This document shows positions 38,134-46,175 of a stretch of 60,290 nucleotides of DNA, piece by piece. The translations under genes and the position numbers were made by a program. Source of the stretch: Burkholderiales bacterium (GTDB taxonomy: Bacteria; Pseudomonadota; Gammaproteobacteria; Burkholderiales; Burkholderiaceae_C). Position 1 is the stretch's first letter. Each line of letters opens with the position of its first letter. The stretch lies in assembly GCA_026400105.1 (NCBI GenBank), contig JAPLPQ010000023.1, forward strand, positions 1-60,290. The letters run 5' to 3'. The notes beneath the pieces are model-generated. The model was given only the letters and a program-made list of their open reading frames with translations. It ran no database searches and had not been told where the DNA came from.

Positions 38134-39111
38134 TCAATAGCCTTGCGCCGGGTCCACCCGGTCGAGCAGGGCGTCCCCCTTCAGGTATCGCGCCAGGTTG
38201 TGCTGGAACTTCAAGGCCGTTGCCGCTGGACCGTCGCTGGCGGACCAGGAGATATGCGGCGTCAGGCGTACGCGGGGGTGCTGGTAGAGCCAGTGCTCGT
38301 GCGGCGGTGGCTCGGGTTCGGTCACATCGAGGGTTGCGGCAGCTATCGCGCCACGATCGAGCGCCGCGCGCAGCGCGTCGTGGTCCACCAGTCCACCCCG
38401 GGCAATGTTGATCAGATGCAGGCCGGGTTTGGCGTAGGACAGGGCCTCGGCATTGATCAGGTGGCGCGTTTCGCCCGTGATGGGCAAAGCCAGCACCAGA
38501 TGGTCCGAGTTTTCGAGCAGTTCCCGCAGCGACGCCACGCTTGTCACGCCCTCGGCGTCGATGCGCTGGCCCGAGCGCCGCAGCGCCAGGATCCGCATGC
38601 CGAACGCCTGCGCCCGGTGGGCGACCGCCTGTCCTATCGCGCCATAGCCCAGCAAGCCCAGAGTCTGTCCCTTGAGCGTGCCTAGGGGCCTGGCCAGCGC
38701 GCGGTCGAATTCCCGGCTCCAGACCATCCGATGCTTCACTTGGCGGCCATTCAATTGCTTGACCTGCTCCAGCATGGCCGACAGCACATATTCGGCGATC
38801 GGATCGGCTGCCACGCCACGCGAACAGGTGACCTGGGGCACCTGGAACAGCCAGGAAGGAAAGAAGTCGACCCCGGCCGAGGCCAGATGCACCCAGCGCA
38901 AGCGGCCGGGCCAGCCCTCGGGGGCCTGTTGCGGTGCCGCTTTCCAGCCGTTGCGCGGCCCGGTGAGCAGCACCTCGGCGTCCTGTGCGCGCAGCCAGGC
39001 GGGGGTCTGGTCATCGTCGATGACCTGCACGCCATCCATGTCAGGCAGTTGCCCCCGGCCCAGCTGGTTGAGCAGCACCAGGGGCCGGGTGGGGGTATCG
39101 GGGTGGCGCAT
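38134..39111 (-). CDS. D-2-hydroxyacid dehydrogenase family protein
   Basis: A 325-aa NAD(P)-dependent oxidoreductase. The dinucleotide motif is LGLLGYGAIGQAVAHRA, with the catalytic Arg in INIARGGLVDHDAL, Glu in DVTEPEPPP and His in RLTPHISWS. It interconverts a D-2-hydroxyacid and a 2-oxoacid; the actual acid is unknown. In this operon it may act on a hydroxyacid produced by the aldolase or by desulfonation. Start at MRHPDTPTRPLV, 14 bp after the acyl-CoA-dehydrogenase-fold gene. Confidence 0.9.
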   Translation of the reverse strand: MRHPDTPTRPLVLLNQLGRGQLPDMDGVQVIDDDQTPAWLRAQDAEVLLTGPRNGWKAAPQQAPEGWPGRLRWVHLASAGVDFFPSWLFQVPQVTCSRGVAADPIAEYVLSAMLEQVKQLNGRQVKHRMVWSREFDRALARPLGTLKGQTLGLLGYGAIGQAVAHRAQAFGMRILALRRSGQRIDAEGVTSVASLRELLENSDHLVLALPITGETRHLINAEALSYAKPGLHLINIARGGLVDHDALRAALDRGAIAAATLDVTEPEPPPHEHWLYQHPRVRLTPHISWSASDGPAATALKFQHNLARYLKGDALLDRVDPAQGY

Positions 39112-39125
39112 GGAGCTTCCTTGAC

Positions 39126-40271
39126 TCAGGCGCCCAGTGCGCGCCGACCTGCCGCCACCCAGACGCTGTCGTCCTGCGGCGTGTGGATGCGGCCGCACAG
39201 CACGTCGCGCCAGTGGCGCTCCAGCGGATTCCTGCGTGCCAGCCCGTGGTTGCTGCTGAGCGACTGGGCGATCTCGACCGCTTGCACCGCCTGGTTGGTC
39301 ACCAGGCTCTTGAGCAGGGCGCTGTCGGTGCCGGCCACGTCAAGGCCGGCATCGATGTCACGCGCCAGCCCGCGCAGCAGCCGGTCGTTGGCCAGCAGCA
39401 GCCCTTCGATGCGGCCGACCGCCTCCTGCACCCGTGGCAGCGTGGCCAGCGCGGCCCCGAGCGCCGAGGGCTTGCGCTGCTGCAGGAATCCCAGCAGCCA
39501 GTCGCGCGCGGCACGTGCCACCCCGGTGTAGAGCGCGCCCATCAGCACGGTCATCTCGGCCTGCAGCTGCGGGTCGCCAGCGCCCCAGTCCTGCGGCTGG
39601 CGCAGATCGACCTCATGGCCCAGCGGCACCAGCACCTCGTCGAAGATCACGTCGTGACTGCCGCTGGCGCGCAGACCCAGGTGGTCCCAGGTCTCGACGA
39701 TGCGCGTGCCAGCCAGGCCGGCTGGCACCAGCAAGTTGCCCACGCGCGGCGGCGTCTCGTCGGTGCGCACCCAGACCGCATACCACTGCAGCACCGGCAC
39801 GCCGGTCGAATACACCTTGTGGCCGTTCAGGCGCCAGCCCTCTGGCGTCAGGCGAGCCGTGGTGGCGGGCAGGCCGCCGCGCGCCGGCGTGCCCAGGTCG
39901 GGTTCGACCCGCAGCGCATTGATGAGCGCCCCTTTTTCCGCCGCCTCGCGCACCACGCGCTGTGCCAGATCGCGCGGCCAGCGGTTGCCCGCGCGCCCCA
40001 GTGAACGGTGCTGGATATATTGCATGATCAGCACCAGCGCGGTGGCCGGGTCGCCATAGCCGATGGCGCCGATCACCTCGCCGAGCTGGGCCACCGTGGC
40101 GTTCTGTCCGCCCAGTTCGGCCGGCGCAGCCAGGGTCAGCAGCCCCGCGCGATGCAGGTCGCTGAAGTTCTGGAACGGAAAACTGGCTTCCAGATCATGC
40201 TTGGCCGCCCGCTGGGCAAAGTCCGCCGCCAGGCTGCTGGCCAGCTCGCTCCAGTTGAGCGGCGCGTTCAT
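39126..40271 (-). CDS. Acyl-CoA dehydrogenase-fold flavoprotein (SfnB/DszC-like)
   Basis: A 381-aa protein with the acyl-CoA dehydrogenase fold: N-terminal helices, a beta domain (GWRLNGHKVYSTGVPVLQWYAVWV; TWDHLGLRASGSHDVIFDEV) and a C-terminal helical bundle. The RASGS motif and lack of an obvious catalytic Glu resemble SfnB and DszC-type flavin enzymes found in sulfur acquisition rather than fatty-acid oxidation. It may be a flavin monooxygenase or dehydrogenase acting on an organosulfur compound. It overlaps the aldolase gene by four bases (ATGA). Confidence 0.85.
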   Translation of the reverse strand: MNAPLNWSELASSLAADFAQRAAKHDLEASFPFQNFSDLHRAGLLTLAAPAELGGQNATVAQLGEVIGAIGYGDPATALVLIMQYIQHRSLGRAGNRWPRDLAQRVVREAAEKGALINALRVEPDLGTPARGGLPATTARLTPEGWRLNGHKVYSTGVPVLQWYAVWVRTDETPPRVGNLLVPAGLAGTRIVETWDHLGLRASGSHDVIFDEVLVPLGHEVDLRQPQDWGAGDPQLQAEMTVLMGALYTGVARAARDWLLGFLQQRKPSALGAALATLPRVQEAVGRIEGLLLANDRLLRGLARDIDAGLDVAGTDSALLKSLVTNQAVQAVEIAQSLSSNHGLARRNPLERHWRDVLCGRIHTPQDDSVWVAAGRRALGA

Positions 40272-41092
40272 TGCAGCACCTCGGGCTGATCGCGCACCAG
40301 GATGTCCGCCAGGCTCTTGAAGGTGTATTGCGCTCCGCCAGGGCCGCCGATCTGGGCATGGGTGCGGGCGGCGACCTCATGCGGGATCGAAACGGGTTGG
40401 CCCGCGGCTTCGGCCAGCAGTTGGGTCTGGCAGATGTTTTCCAGCGCGATATACCACCAGGCGGCAGCCGCCACCGAAGGGCCGGCGGTCAGGATGCCGT
40501 GGTTCTGCAGGATCACGGCCTTGCGCTGTCCCAGCGCCTTGGCAATCCGGAAACCCTCGTCGGTCTCCAGCACCACGCCATTGAAATCGTCGAACAGGGC
40601 GTGATCCTGATAGAAGGCGCAGGAGTCCTGCGTCAGCGGGTCCAGCAGGCGGCCCAGGGTCGACCAGGCCTTGCCGTAGGTGGAATGGGTATGGGCCGCG
40701 GCCACGATGTCGGGCCGGGCTTCATGCAGGGCGGCGTGGATGGCAAAGGCGGCGCGGTTCAGCGGCCCCTTGCCGACCACGATCTCGCCTTGCGCGTTCA
40801 CCAGCAGCAGGTCGCAGACGCGGATCTGCGAAAAATTGACCCCGAGCGGATTGACCCAGAAATGGTCATGCCATTCGGGATCGCGCGCGGTGATATGACC
40901 CGCCAGCCCCACGTTCAAGCCATGCTGGGCAAACAGGCGAAACGAGATCGCCAATTGCTCGCGCCGGTATTGGCGTTCCTCTTCGATCGAGCGCACGGGA
41001 ACAGGCTCATCGAACCAGTCCTGACGTTTGGGCGGTGCATTGAGCAAGGCATGCAGACTGGCTGGCAGGGCGGAGGAGAGAACGGTGGACAT
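40268..41092 (-). CDS. Class II aldolase/adducin family protein
   Basis: A 274-aa protein of the zinc-dependent aldolase/epimerase/adducin fold. Metal-ligand His residues appear in AAHTHSTYGKAW and ILQNHGILTAG; the N-terminal AGHITARDPEWHDHFWVNP is also typical. Reaction unknown; family members cleave or decarboxylate hydroxylated substrates. Start at MSTVLSSALPASLHALL; the preceding 38 codons lie in the promoter region. Sits first after a 144-bp gap within the minus-strand operon. Confidence 0.88.
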   Translation of the reverse strand: MSTVLSSALPASLHALLNAPPKRQDWFDEPVPVRSIEEERQYRREQLAISFRLFAQHGLNVGLAGHITARDPEWHDHFWVNPLGVNFSQIRVCDLLLVNAQGEIVVGKGPLNRAAFAIHAALHEARPDIVAAAHTHSTYGKAWSTLGRLLDPLTQDSCAFYQDHALFDDFNGVVLETDEGFRIAKALGQRKAVILQNHGILTAGPSVAAAAWWYIALENICQTQLLAEAAGQPVSIPHEVAARTHAQIGGPGGAQYTFKSLADILVRDQPEVLQ

Positions 41093-41236
41093 GGGCAACT
41101 TTCGTGAAGCAAGGAACAAGGGCGCCGGCTGATATGGATCGGGCTGTCGGCTAGACGATAAAAGCGGCGCGATCGAAAGCCAACGAAGAAAATCAGCTTT
41201 CAACATGCGTTTTGAGCATGCCGATGGCGCGCGGCT
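41093..41236 (-). promoter_or_regulatory. Intergenic region with recurring sulfur-operon element
   Basis: On the minus strand GCATGTTG (41208-41201) precedes TTTTCTTCGTTGG (41192-41180), 88 bp before the aldolase start. This suggests an internal promoter dividing the ten-gene operon into an import/cytochrome half and an enzyme half. Confidence 0.5.
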
Positions 41237-42388
41237 TCAATGCGGAAATCCCCCGCGCTGCGGACGAACCGGCTCACTGTCGATGCGGCGGATGATGGCG
41301 TCGAGGCCATCGGCCGGACTGGCCTGTGCCTGGGCCGGATTGCCCGGGTTCGGCATTCCCGGGGTCCGGCACACCAGATCGTCCTCGGACCATTGCGCCG
41401 CCCCTGGCTGGCCGCGCACGCGCAGCCAGCCGAACTTGTCGGCGATCAGCTGGTGACCCGGCAGTTCCTGCGGCGGCACGCCGAGCAAGATGGCCAAGGC
41501 TTGCGTCAGCTCCTCGTTGTCCGCCTGGCAGTCGAGGTCGGCCGCATCCTGGCCCACGGCGACTGAAAACAGGCGCGGATCTTCCGTCGCGACCGGGCCC
41601 TGGCCGCCCGTGAGGACCAGCCGCAGCCGCTGGCCGCGCAGGCTGCTCAGTTGCCGGCTACCCTGGTGGCAGCTGATGCTGGCGTCGGGCACGGGAACCG
41701 GGTGCATCCAGCCGCCGGTCTGGCGCAAGGACTGACCCGCGGCCTGGGCCCGCACAAAGTCCAGCAGGTCCCAGATCTGCTGGTCGCTGAGCCGGCTGCC
41801 CGGCATGGTGCTTTGCCCATGCCGGTCCTGCAGGCCGTGGCGGATGCGCCAGAACAGTTCGCCATCGAGCCGTTTCCAGAGCAGGGAGCCGTTGAGCGTG
41901 GGCGGCCACATGGCAAGCCCGGGCGCATCGGGCCCTTCGCCCCGGCCGTCTGCGCCATGGCAACGCTGGCAATGCGCCAGGTAGGTGCGCTGACCCTGCA
42001 CGATGCTGCTGGCGCGAAAGCCGTTCGGGCTTTGATGGAAGGCGGTTGGCACCGTGGGCCTGACCAGCAGCCGCCATTCGGGCCAGGGCGTCAGGGCCAG
42101 CAGCGCCAGCGCCACACCGGCCAGCCAGCCGCGCGCGCGCCGCCAGCGCCAGGCCAGCGCGCCGAGCAAGGACAGCAACAGCAGCGCCGCCAGGGCCAGC
42201 ACCAGGCGCCGCGACTGGCCGGGTTCATTGAGCAGGTATTCGGCCGCCAGACGGTGGGCGAACGGCCAGCCGGGCTGGCCGTGCAGCGGTTGCGTCAGGC
42301 CCCAGGCATCCAGCCATTGCCACCCTGTCTGCTGCGCCTGATGCAGCAGCCACAACAGGGCATTGACGGCGTCGGGGCCCAGGCTCAC
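41237..42388 (-). CDS. Membrane-bound c-type cytochrome
   Basis: A 383-aa protein. Two hydrophobic segments (LVLALAALLLLSLLGALAW and WLAGVALALLALTPW) anchor an exported cytochrome c domain with one heme site, CQRCHG, and a probable Met ligand in TMPGSRLSD. A C-terminal domain of about 150 residues follows with no recognised family. It starts at a GTG overlapping the ATPase stop by four bases (GTGA). A cytochrome coupled this tightly to a sulfonate-type ABC operon is unusual and hints at electron transfer from a periplasmic oxidation. Confidence 0.82.
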   Translation of the reverse strand: MSLGPDAVNALLWLLHQAQQTGWQWLDAWGLTQPLHGQPGWPFAHRLAAEYLLNEPGQSRRLVLALAALLLLSLLGALAWRWRRARGWLAGVALALLALTPWPEWRLLVRPTVPTAFHQSPNGFRASSIVQGQRTYLAHCQRCHGADGRGEGPDAPGLAMWPPTLNGSLLWKRLDGELFWRIRHGLQDRHGQSTMPGSRLSDQQIWDLLDFVRAQAAGQSLRQTGGWMHPVPVPDASISCHQGSRQLSSLRGQRLRLVLTGGQGPVATEDPRLFSVAVGQDAADLDCQADNEELTQALAILLGVPPQELPGHQLIADKFGWLRVRGQPGAAQWSEDDLVCRTPGMPNPGNPAQAQASPADGLDAIIRRIDSEPVRPQRGGFPH

Positions 42389-43194
42389 CAGCTCGCATCC
42401 AGCCCGAGCGCGGTCAGGGCCTCATGGCGCAATTCGGCCAGGCGCGGATCGCCCCGGTGTCGCGGGTAGGGCAGGTCGTTGTGCAGCACCTTGTGGATGC
42501 GTGCCGGCCGGTCTGACAGCACGATGACGCGCTGCGCCAGGAACAGCGCCTCCTCGACATCATGGGTCACGAGCAGGGCCGAGAAGCCGCTGCGCTGCCA
42601 CAGGTCGACCAGTTCGGTCTGCATCGACAGCCTGGTCAGCGAGTCGAGCTTGCCCAGCGGTTCGTCCAGGATCAGCAGGCTCGGGTCGTTCACCAGCGCG
42701 CGCGCCAGTGCGGCGCGTTGCGCCATGCCGCCGGAGAGCTGGTGCGGAAACGCCTTGGCAAAATCCTGCAAGCCGACCAGCCTGAGGGCCTGATCCACCC
42801 GCGCCCGTTCGGCCTTCAGCACGCCGCGCGCCTGCAGACCCAGGGCCACGTTGTCCCACACCGTGCGCCAGGGAAACAGGGTCGGGTCCTGGAACACCAG
42901 GATGCGCGAAGGGTCGGGCTCGGCGATGGCCTGACCGTCATGCCTGAGCTCGCCCGTGGTGGCCTGGTCCAGTCCCGCCACCAGGCGCAGCAGCGTGGAC
43001 TTGCCGCAGCCGCTGGGGCCCAGCAGCGCCACGAACTCGCCGGGCTCGATCGCCAGGTCCAGTGCATCGATCACCTGCAGATGTCCGGCCGGTCCATCGA
43101 ACCAGTGGCTGACGGCGCTGACCTCGATCCGAGCGCCCGTCGCCTGGGCTTCGTTGAAAGCCGGATGATTCACGGGGGTAGCCAGGCTCACCAT
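42385..43194 (-). CDS. ABC importer ATPase (SsuB/TauB-like)
   Basis: A 269-aa ATPase: Walker A GPSGCGKST, Q-loop FQDPTLFPWRTV, signature LSGGMAQR, Walker B LLILDEPLGKLD, H-loop VTHDVEEAL. Start at ATG 43194 (MVSLATPVNHP), which has AAAGGA nine bases upstream and overlaps the permease stop by seven bases; an ATG seven codons earlier would overlap by 28 bases. It powers the permease and binding protein encoded upstream. Confidence 0.93.
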   Translation of the reverse strand: MVSLATPVNHPAFNEAQATGARIEVSAVSHWFDGPAGHLQVIDALDLAIEPGEFVALLGPSGCGKSTLLRLVAGLDQATTGELRHDGQAIAEPDPSRILVFQDPTLFPWRTVWDNVALGLQARGVLKAERARVDQALRLVGLQDFAKAFPHQLSGGMAQRAALARALVNDPSLLILDEPLGKLDSLTRLSMQTELVDLWQRSGFSALLVTHDVEEALFLAQRVIVLSDRPARIHKVLHNDLPYPRHRGDPRLAELRHEALTALGLDASW

Positions 43195-44285
43195 TTCACA
43201 GTTCCTTTCTGCCACGACAGCAGACGGTCACGCAGCAGGAACAGCAGCGAGATCACTCCGGAGAACAGCACCGCCATCACCAGCAGGGCGCCGTACATAT
43301 TGGGGTAGCTGGCCCAGCCCTGGGCCCAGGTCAGATACCAGCCGAGGCCGGACTTCACGCCCAGCATCTCCGCCACGACCAGGGTGGAAAAGGCCGCGCC
43401 GAGTCCCATGAACAGGCCGACGAACACCTGCGGCAACGAAGCCGGTATCGCCACCCGCAGCACCAGGAACCAGGGCGAAGCCCCCATGGTGCGCGCCACG
43501 TCGTAGTAGTTCTTGTTGACGTTGGCGACGCCCGACCAGGTCAGGATGGCCACCGGGAAGGCGGTGCCGAGCGCGATCAGGAAGATGGCGGTCGACCAGC
43601 TCGACGGGAAGAAGTAGAACGAGATCGGCAGCAGCGCCGTGGTCGGCACCGGGCCCAGCACCCGCAACACCGGATGAATCCAGTAGTTGGCCGTGCGCGA
43701 CCAGCCGATCAGCACGCCGACGACGAAGCCCAGCACCGCGCCAATCAAGATGCCGACCAGCAGCAGCTTGATCGAGTTGTAGGCACTGTCGAGCAGCCGC
43801 GGCCAGTCGGAGACGAAGACTTCGATCAGGCTCTGCGGCGGCGCGAAGAACGGCGCCGGCAGCGAGGCCGTCTTGGCGGTGAACAGCTCCCATACGGCCA
43901 GGCCGAGCGCCACGGCCACCAGCCAGGGGCCGGTCGGGCGCAGGCGCTCGCGCAACGGCGACAGCGGGCCGGGCAGCAGGGCCAGCAGCGCCAGTGCGCC
44001 CGCGCTGCCCCAGGCCAGCCAGGCAAACTCCTCGGTGTAGGCCCAGTCGCTGAAACCCACTGGCGCGTTCGGCCAGGCCTGCCTCAGCAGCGCCAGCGCC
44101 GACCAGGCCAATGCGGCCAGCAGGCCGCTGAACCAGAGCCGCCCCGGGGCCGGGGCCGGTTCGGTCGCCGGTCGTTCGGCGCGAACGCTGCCGTTTCGCG
44201 CCGATCCGGGGCGCGTGGCGGCTTCGAACTGGGGTGGCCGGGGCAGGCTTGCCCCCGGATCGAGCACGGACTCGAGATGGCTCAT
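43188..44285 (-). CDS. ABC importer permease (SsuC-like) with extended N-terminus
   Basis: A 365-aa permease, about 100 residues longer than a normal SsuC. The extension has a Pro/Arg-rich tail and two extra hydrophobic stretches (RLWFSGLLAALAWSALALL; EEFAWLAWGSAGALALLALL) before the standard core, which ends with an EAA loop (YYDVARTMGASPWFLVLRVAIPAS). Lies 24 bp after the binding-protein gene and overlaps the ATPase gene. The role of the added helices is unknown. Confidence 0.9.
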   Translation of the reverse strand: MSHLESVLDPGASLPRPPQFEAATRPGSARNGSVRAERPATEPAPAPGRLWFSGLLAALAWSALALLRQAWPNAPVGFSDWAYTEEFAWLAWGSAGALALLALLPGPLSPLRERLRPTGPWLVAVALGLAVWELFTAKTASLPAPFFAPPQSLIEVFVSDWPRLLDSAYNSIKLLLVGILIGAVLGFVVGVLIGWSRTANYWIHPVLRVLGPVPTTALLPISFYFFPSSWSTAIFLIALGTAFPVAILTWSGVANVNKNYYDVARTMGASPWFLVLRVAIPASLPQVFVGLFMGLGAAFSTLVVAEMLGVKSGLGWYLTWAQGWASYPNMYGALLVMAVLFSGVISLLFLLRDRLLSWQKGTVKW

Positions 44286-44309
44286 GACAGTAACTCCCTG
44301 TTGAATCGG

Positions 44310-45338
44310 TCAGGCCAGCACGTCGACCACGACATGCTTGGCAAAGCGGGCCGGATCGGTCGAGGGCTTGAGCACATTGACCAGCTTGAAGTCGCGCGCA
44401 TAGAACTCGACTTCCCTTTGCAGGTTCAGGCCCGTCGGGTGGTTGCGGTGCGTCAGGGTGCCCAGCACATAGCGCACATCCTCCAGCGAGGCCTTGGTGT
44501 AGGGCTGGAAGATCCTGGCGGTCTCGTTCGGGTTGTCCGAAATGAAGTCCGACGCCTCGTTGATCGCCCGCACCAGCGACGCCACCAGGGCCTTGTCCTG
44601 GCGCACCAGCTGGCCGCCGGCTCCCAGCACGCAGCAGGTCTTGGCCGCGTATTCGCCCGACAGGTTGGTCGCGAGGTCGACGATGCCCTTGGTGCGGCGC
44701 TCGATGAACAGCAGGTTCGGGTCGGCATCGGCGATCGCGTGGGCTTCGCCTTTTTCCAGCGCCAGGCCCAGCATGTCGGCCGGGAACTGGCGCCAGTTCA
44801 CGTCGCGCTCCGGGTCCAGCCCGGCCTTGACGAGCAGCACCGAGAAGAAATTCTTGCCCGGGCTGTTGAGGTCGGACACCGCAATCGTCTTGCCCTTGAG
44901 CGCCTTGAGCGACGTGGTACCCGCCGGTGCATAACCCACCATGCGCACGCAGCCGCCGTGGCTGGCGCCGACCAGCTTGACATCGAGCCCGGCTTCGAGC
45001 GGCTTGATCCAGCGGTGCACCATGCCCAGCGCGGCATCGGCCTTGCCGGTGGCGATGGTCTCGAGCAGCTGGTCGGTGGAGCCCGAGAAATTGACCAGCT
45101 CGACCTTGAGCCCGTGCTTCTCGAAGATGCCGCGCTGCAGCGCCACCGGTGCGGCCGACAGGCAGATCGCGTTGGCGTTCCAGGCCAGCTTCAGGTCGCG
45201 CAGCGGTCCGGCTGCGGCCACCGAGCGGTGGCTGGCGATGCCTGCCAGGCCCAGCACGCCGGCGGCACCGGCCGAGCGCAGCACCGTGCGGCGCGACAGT
45301 CCAGCCGCCTGAGCAGAAAAACGGGAATTCAATTTCAT
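44310..45338 (-). CDS. SsuA/NMT1-family periplasmic binding protein
   Basis: A 342-aa protein with a twin-arginine-like signal (SRRTVLRSAGAAGVLGLAG). The mature protein begins LKLAWNANAICLSAAPVALQRGIFEKHGL, the NMT1/SsuA family start, and contains GKADAALGMVHRWIKP and LKGKTIAVSDLNSPG. First gene of the ten-gene minus-strand operon and binding partner of the adjoining permease and ATPase. Start at MKLNSRFSAQ is chosen for the signal peptide. Confidence 0.9.
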   Translation of the reverse strand: MKLNSRFSAQAAGLSRRTVLRSAGAAGVLGLAGIASHRSVAAAGPLRDLKLAWNANAICLSAAPVALQRGIFEKHGLKVELVNFSGSTDQLLETIATGKADAALGMVHRWIKPLEAGLDVKLVGASHGGCVRMVGYAPAGTTSLKALKGKTIAVSDLNSPGKNFFSVLLVKAGLDPERDVNWRQFPADMLGLALEKGEAHAIADADPNLLFIERRTKGIVDLATNLSGEYAAKTCCVLGAGGQLVRQDKALVASLVRAINEASDFISDNPNETARIFQPYTKASLEDVRYVLGTLTHRNHPTGLNLQREVEFYARDFKLVNVLKPSTDPARFAKHVVVDVLA

Positions 45339-45546
45339 GATCAATCCTTTTGCAGATGCTGACGACACGCAATGCCAGCAGGCCTTGTGATTGATTCATT
45401 ACAAGCTGGTGCCGGTTCGACCGCAACGAAGGAAACTGAAGATGAATATGCAAAAGAAATCGTACCCGTTTCGGTGCTCATCGCTTGCAATCGAATGACT
45501 GTCACGAACCACTGCTTTTGCGGTCCACCCATTCGATTGCCCGCTC
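45339..45546. promoter_or_regulatory. Divergent promoter region with recurring sulfur-operon element
   Basis: On the minus strand TTTGCATATTCA (45454-45443) precedes TTTCCTTCGTTG (45435-45424), 86 bp before the binding-protein start. The plus-strand thiol dioxygenase operon begins on the other side, so both units could be controlled from one site. Confidence 0.6.
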
Positions 45547-46164
45547 ATGACTTCCACAACCCATTCGGCGCGGCTGCGCCAATTCGTCCAGCAGCTCGCT
45601 GGACTGCTCGATCGCCAACCCAGCGAATCCGAGATCATTCAAGGTGGCGGCGAGCTGCTGCGTGATCTCGTCGCGCATGACGACTGGCTGCCCGAGGCCT
45701 GGGCCCAGCCCAGCGCGCTGCGCTACCAGCAATACCTGCTGCATGCCGATGCACTGAACCGGTTTTCCGTGGTGAGCTTCGTCTGGGGGCCGGGTCAGTC
45801 CACCCCGATCCATGACCACACCGTCTGGGGCCTGATCGGGGTGTTGCGCGGCGCGGAGCTGTCGCAGCCTTATCAGCGCAGCCCGGACGGCCGGCTGCTG
45901 CCCCAGGGGCCGGTGCAACGGCTCGAGCAAGGCGCGGTGGAGGCGGTGTCGCCCACGCTGGGCGACGTGCATCGCGTGAGCAATGCCCTGAGCGACCAGG
46001 CCTCGATCAGCATTCATGTCTATGGCGCCAACATCGGAGCGGTGCAACGCTCGGTGTTCGCCGAGGACGGCACGCGCAAGCCCTTTGTCTCGGGCTACAG
46101 CAACGCCACCTTGCCCAATATCTGGGATCTTTCCTCCGAGCCCACCCTTCCTGCGACCGTCTGA
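45547..46164 (+). CDS. Cysteine dioxygenase-family thiol dioxygenase
   Basis: A 205-aa cupin of the bacterial CDO family, which adds O2 to a thiol to make a sulfinic acid using non-heme iron. The 3-His ligands are visible as His89 and His91 (PIHDHTVWG) and His142 (GDVHRVSN). Bacterial members include cysteine and 3-mercaptopropionate dioxygenases; I cannot tell which thiol is used. It leads an operon with rhodanese, AprA-like flavoprotein and ferredoxin, so thiol sulfur is probably oxidised here for further conversion. Confidence 0.9.
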   Translation: MTSTTHSARLRQFVQQLAGLLDRQPSESEIIQGGGELLRDLVAHDDWLPEAWAQPSALRYQQYLLHADALNRFSVVSFVWGPGQSTPIHDHTVWGLIGVLRGAELSQPYQRSPDGRLLPQGPVQRLEQGAVEAVSPTLGDVHRVSNALSDQASISIHVYGANIGAVQRSVFAEDGTRKPFVSGYSNATLPNIWDLSSEPTLPATV

Positions 46165-46175
46165 ACTCCTGAACC

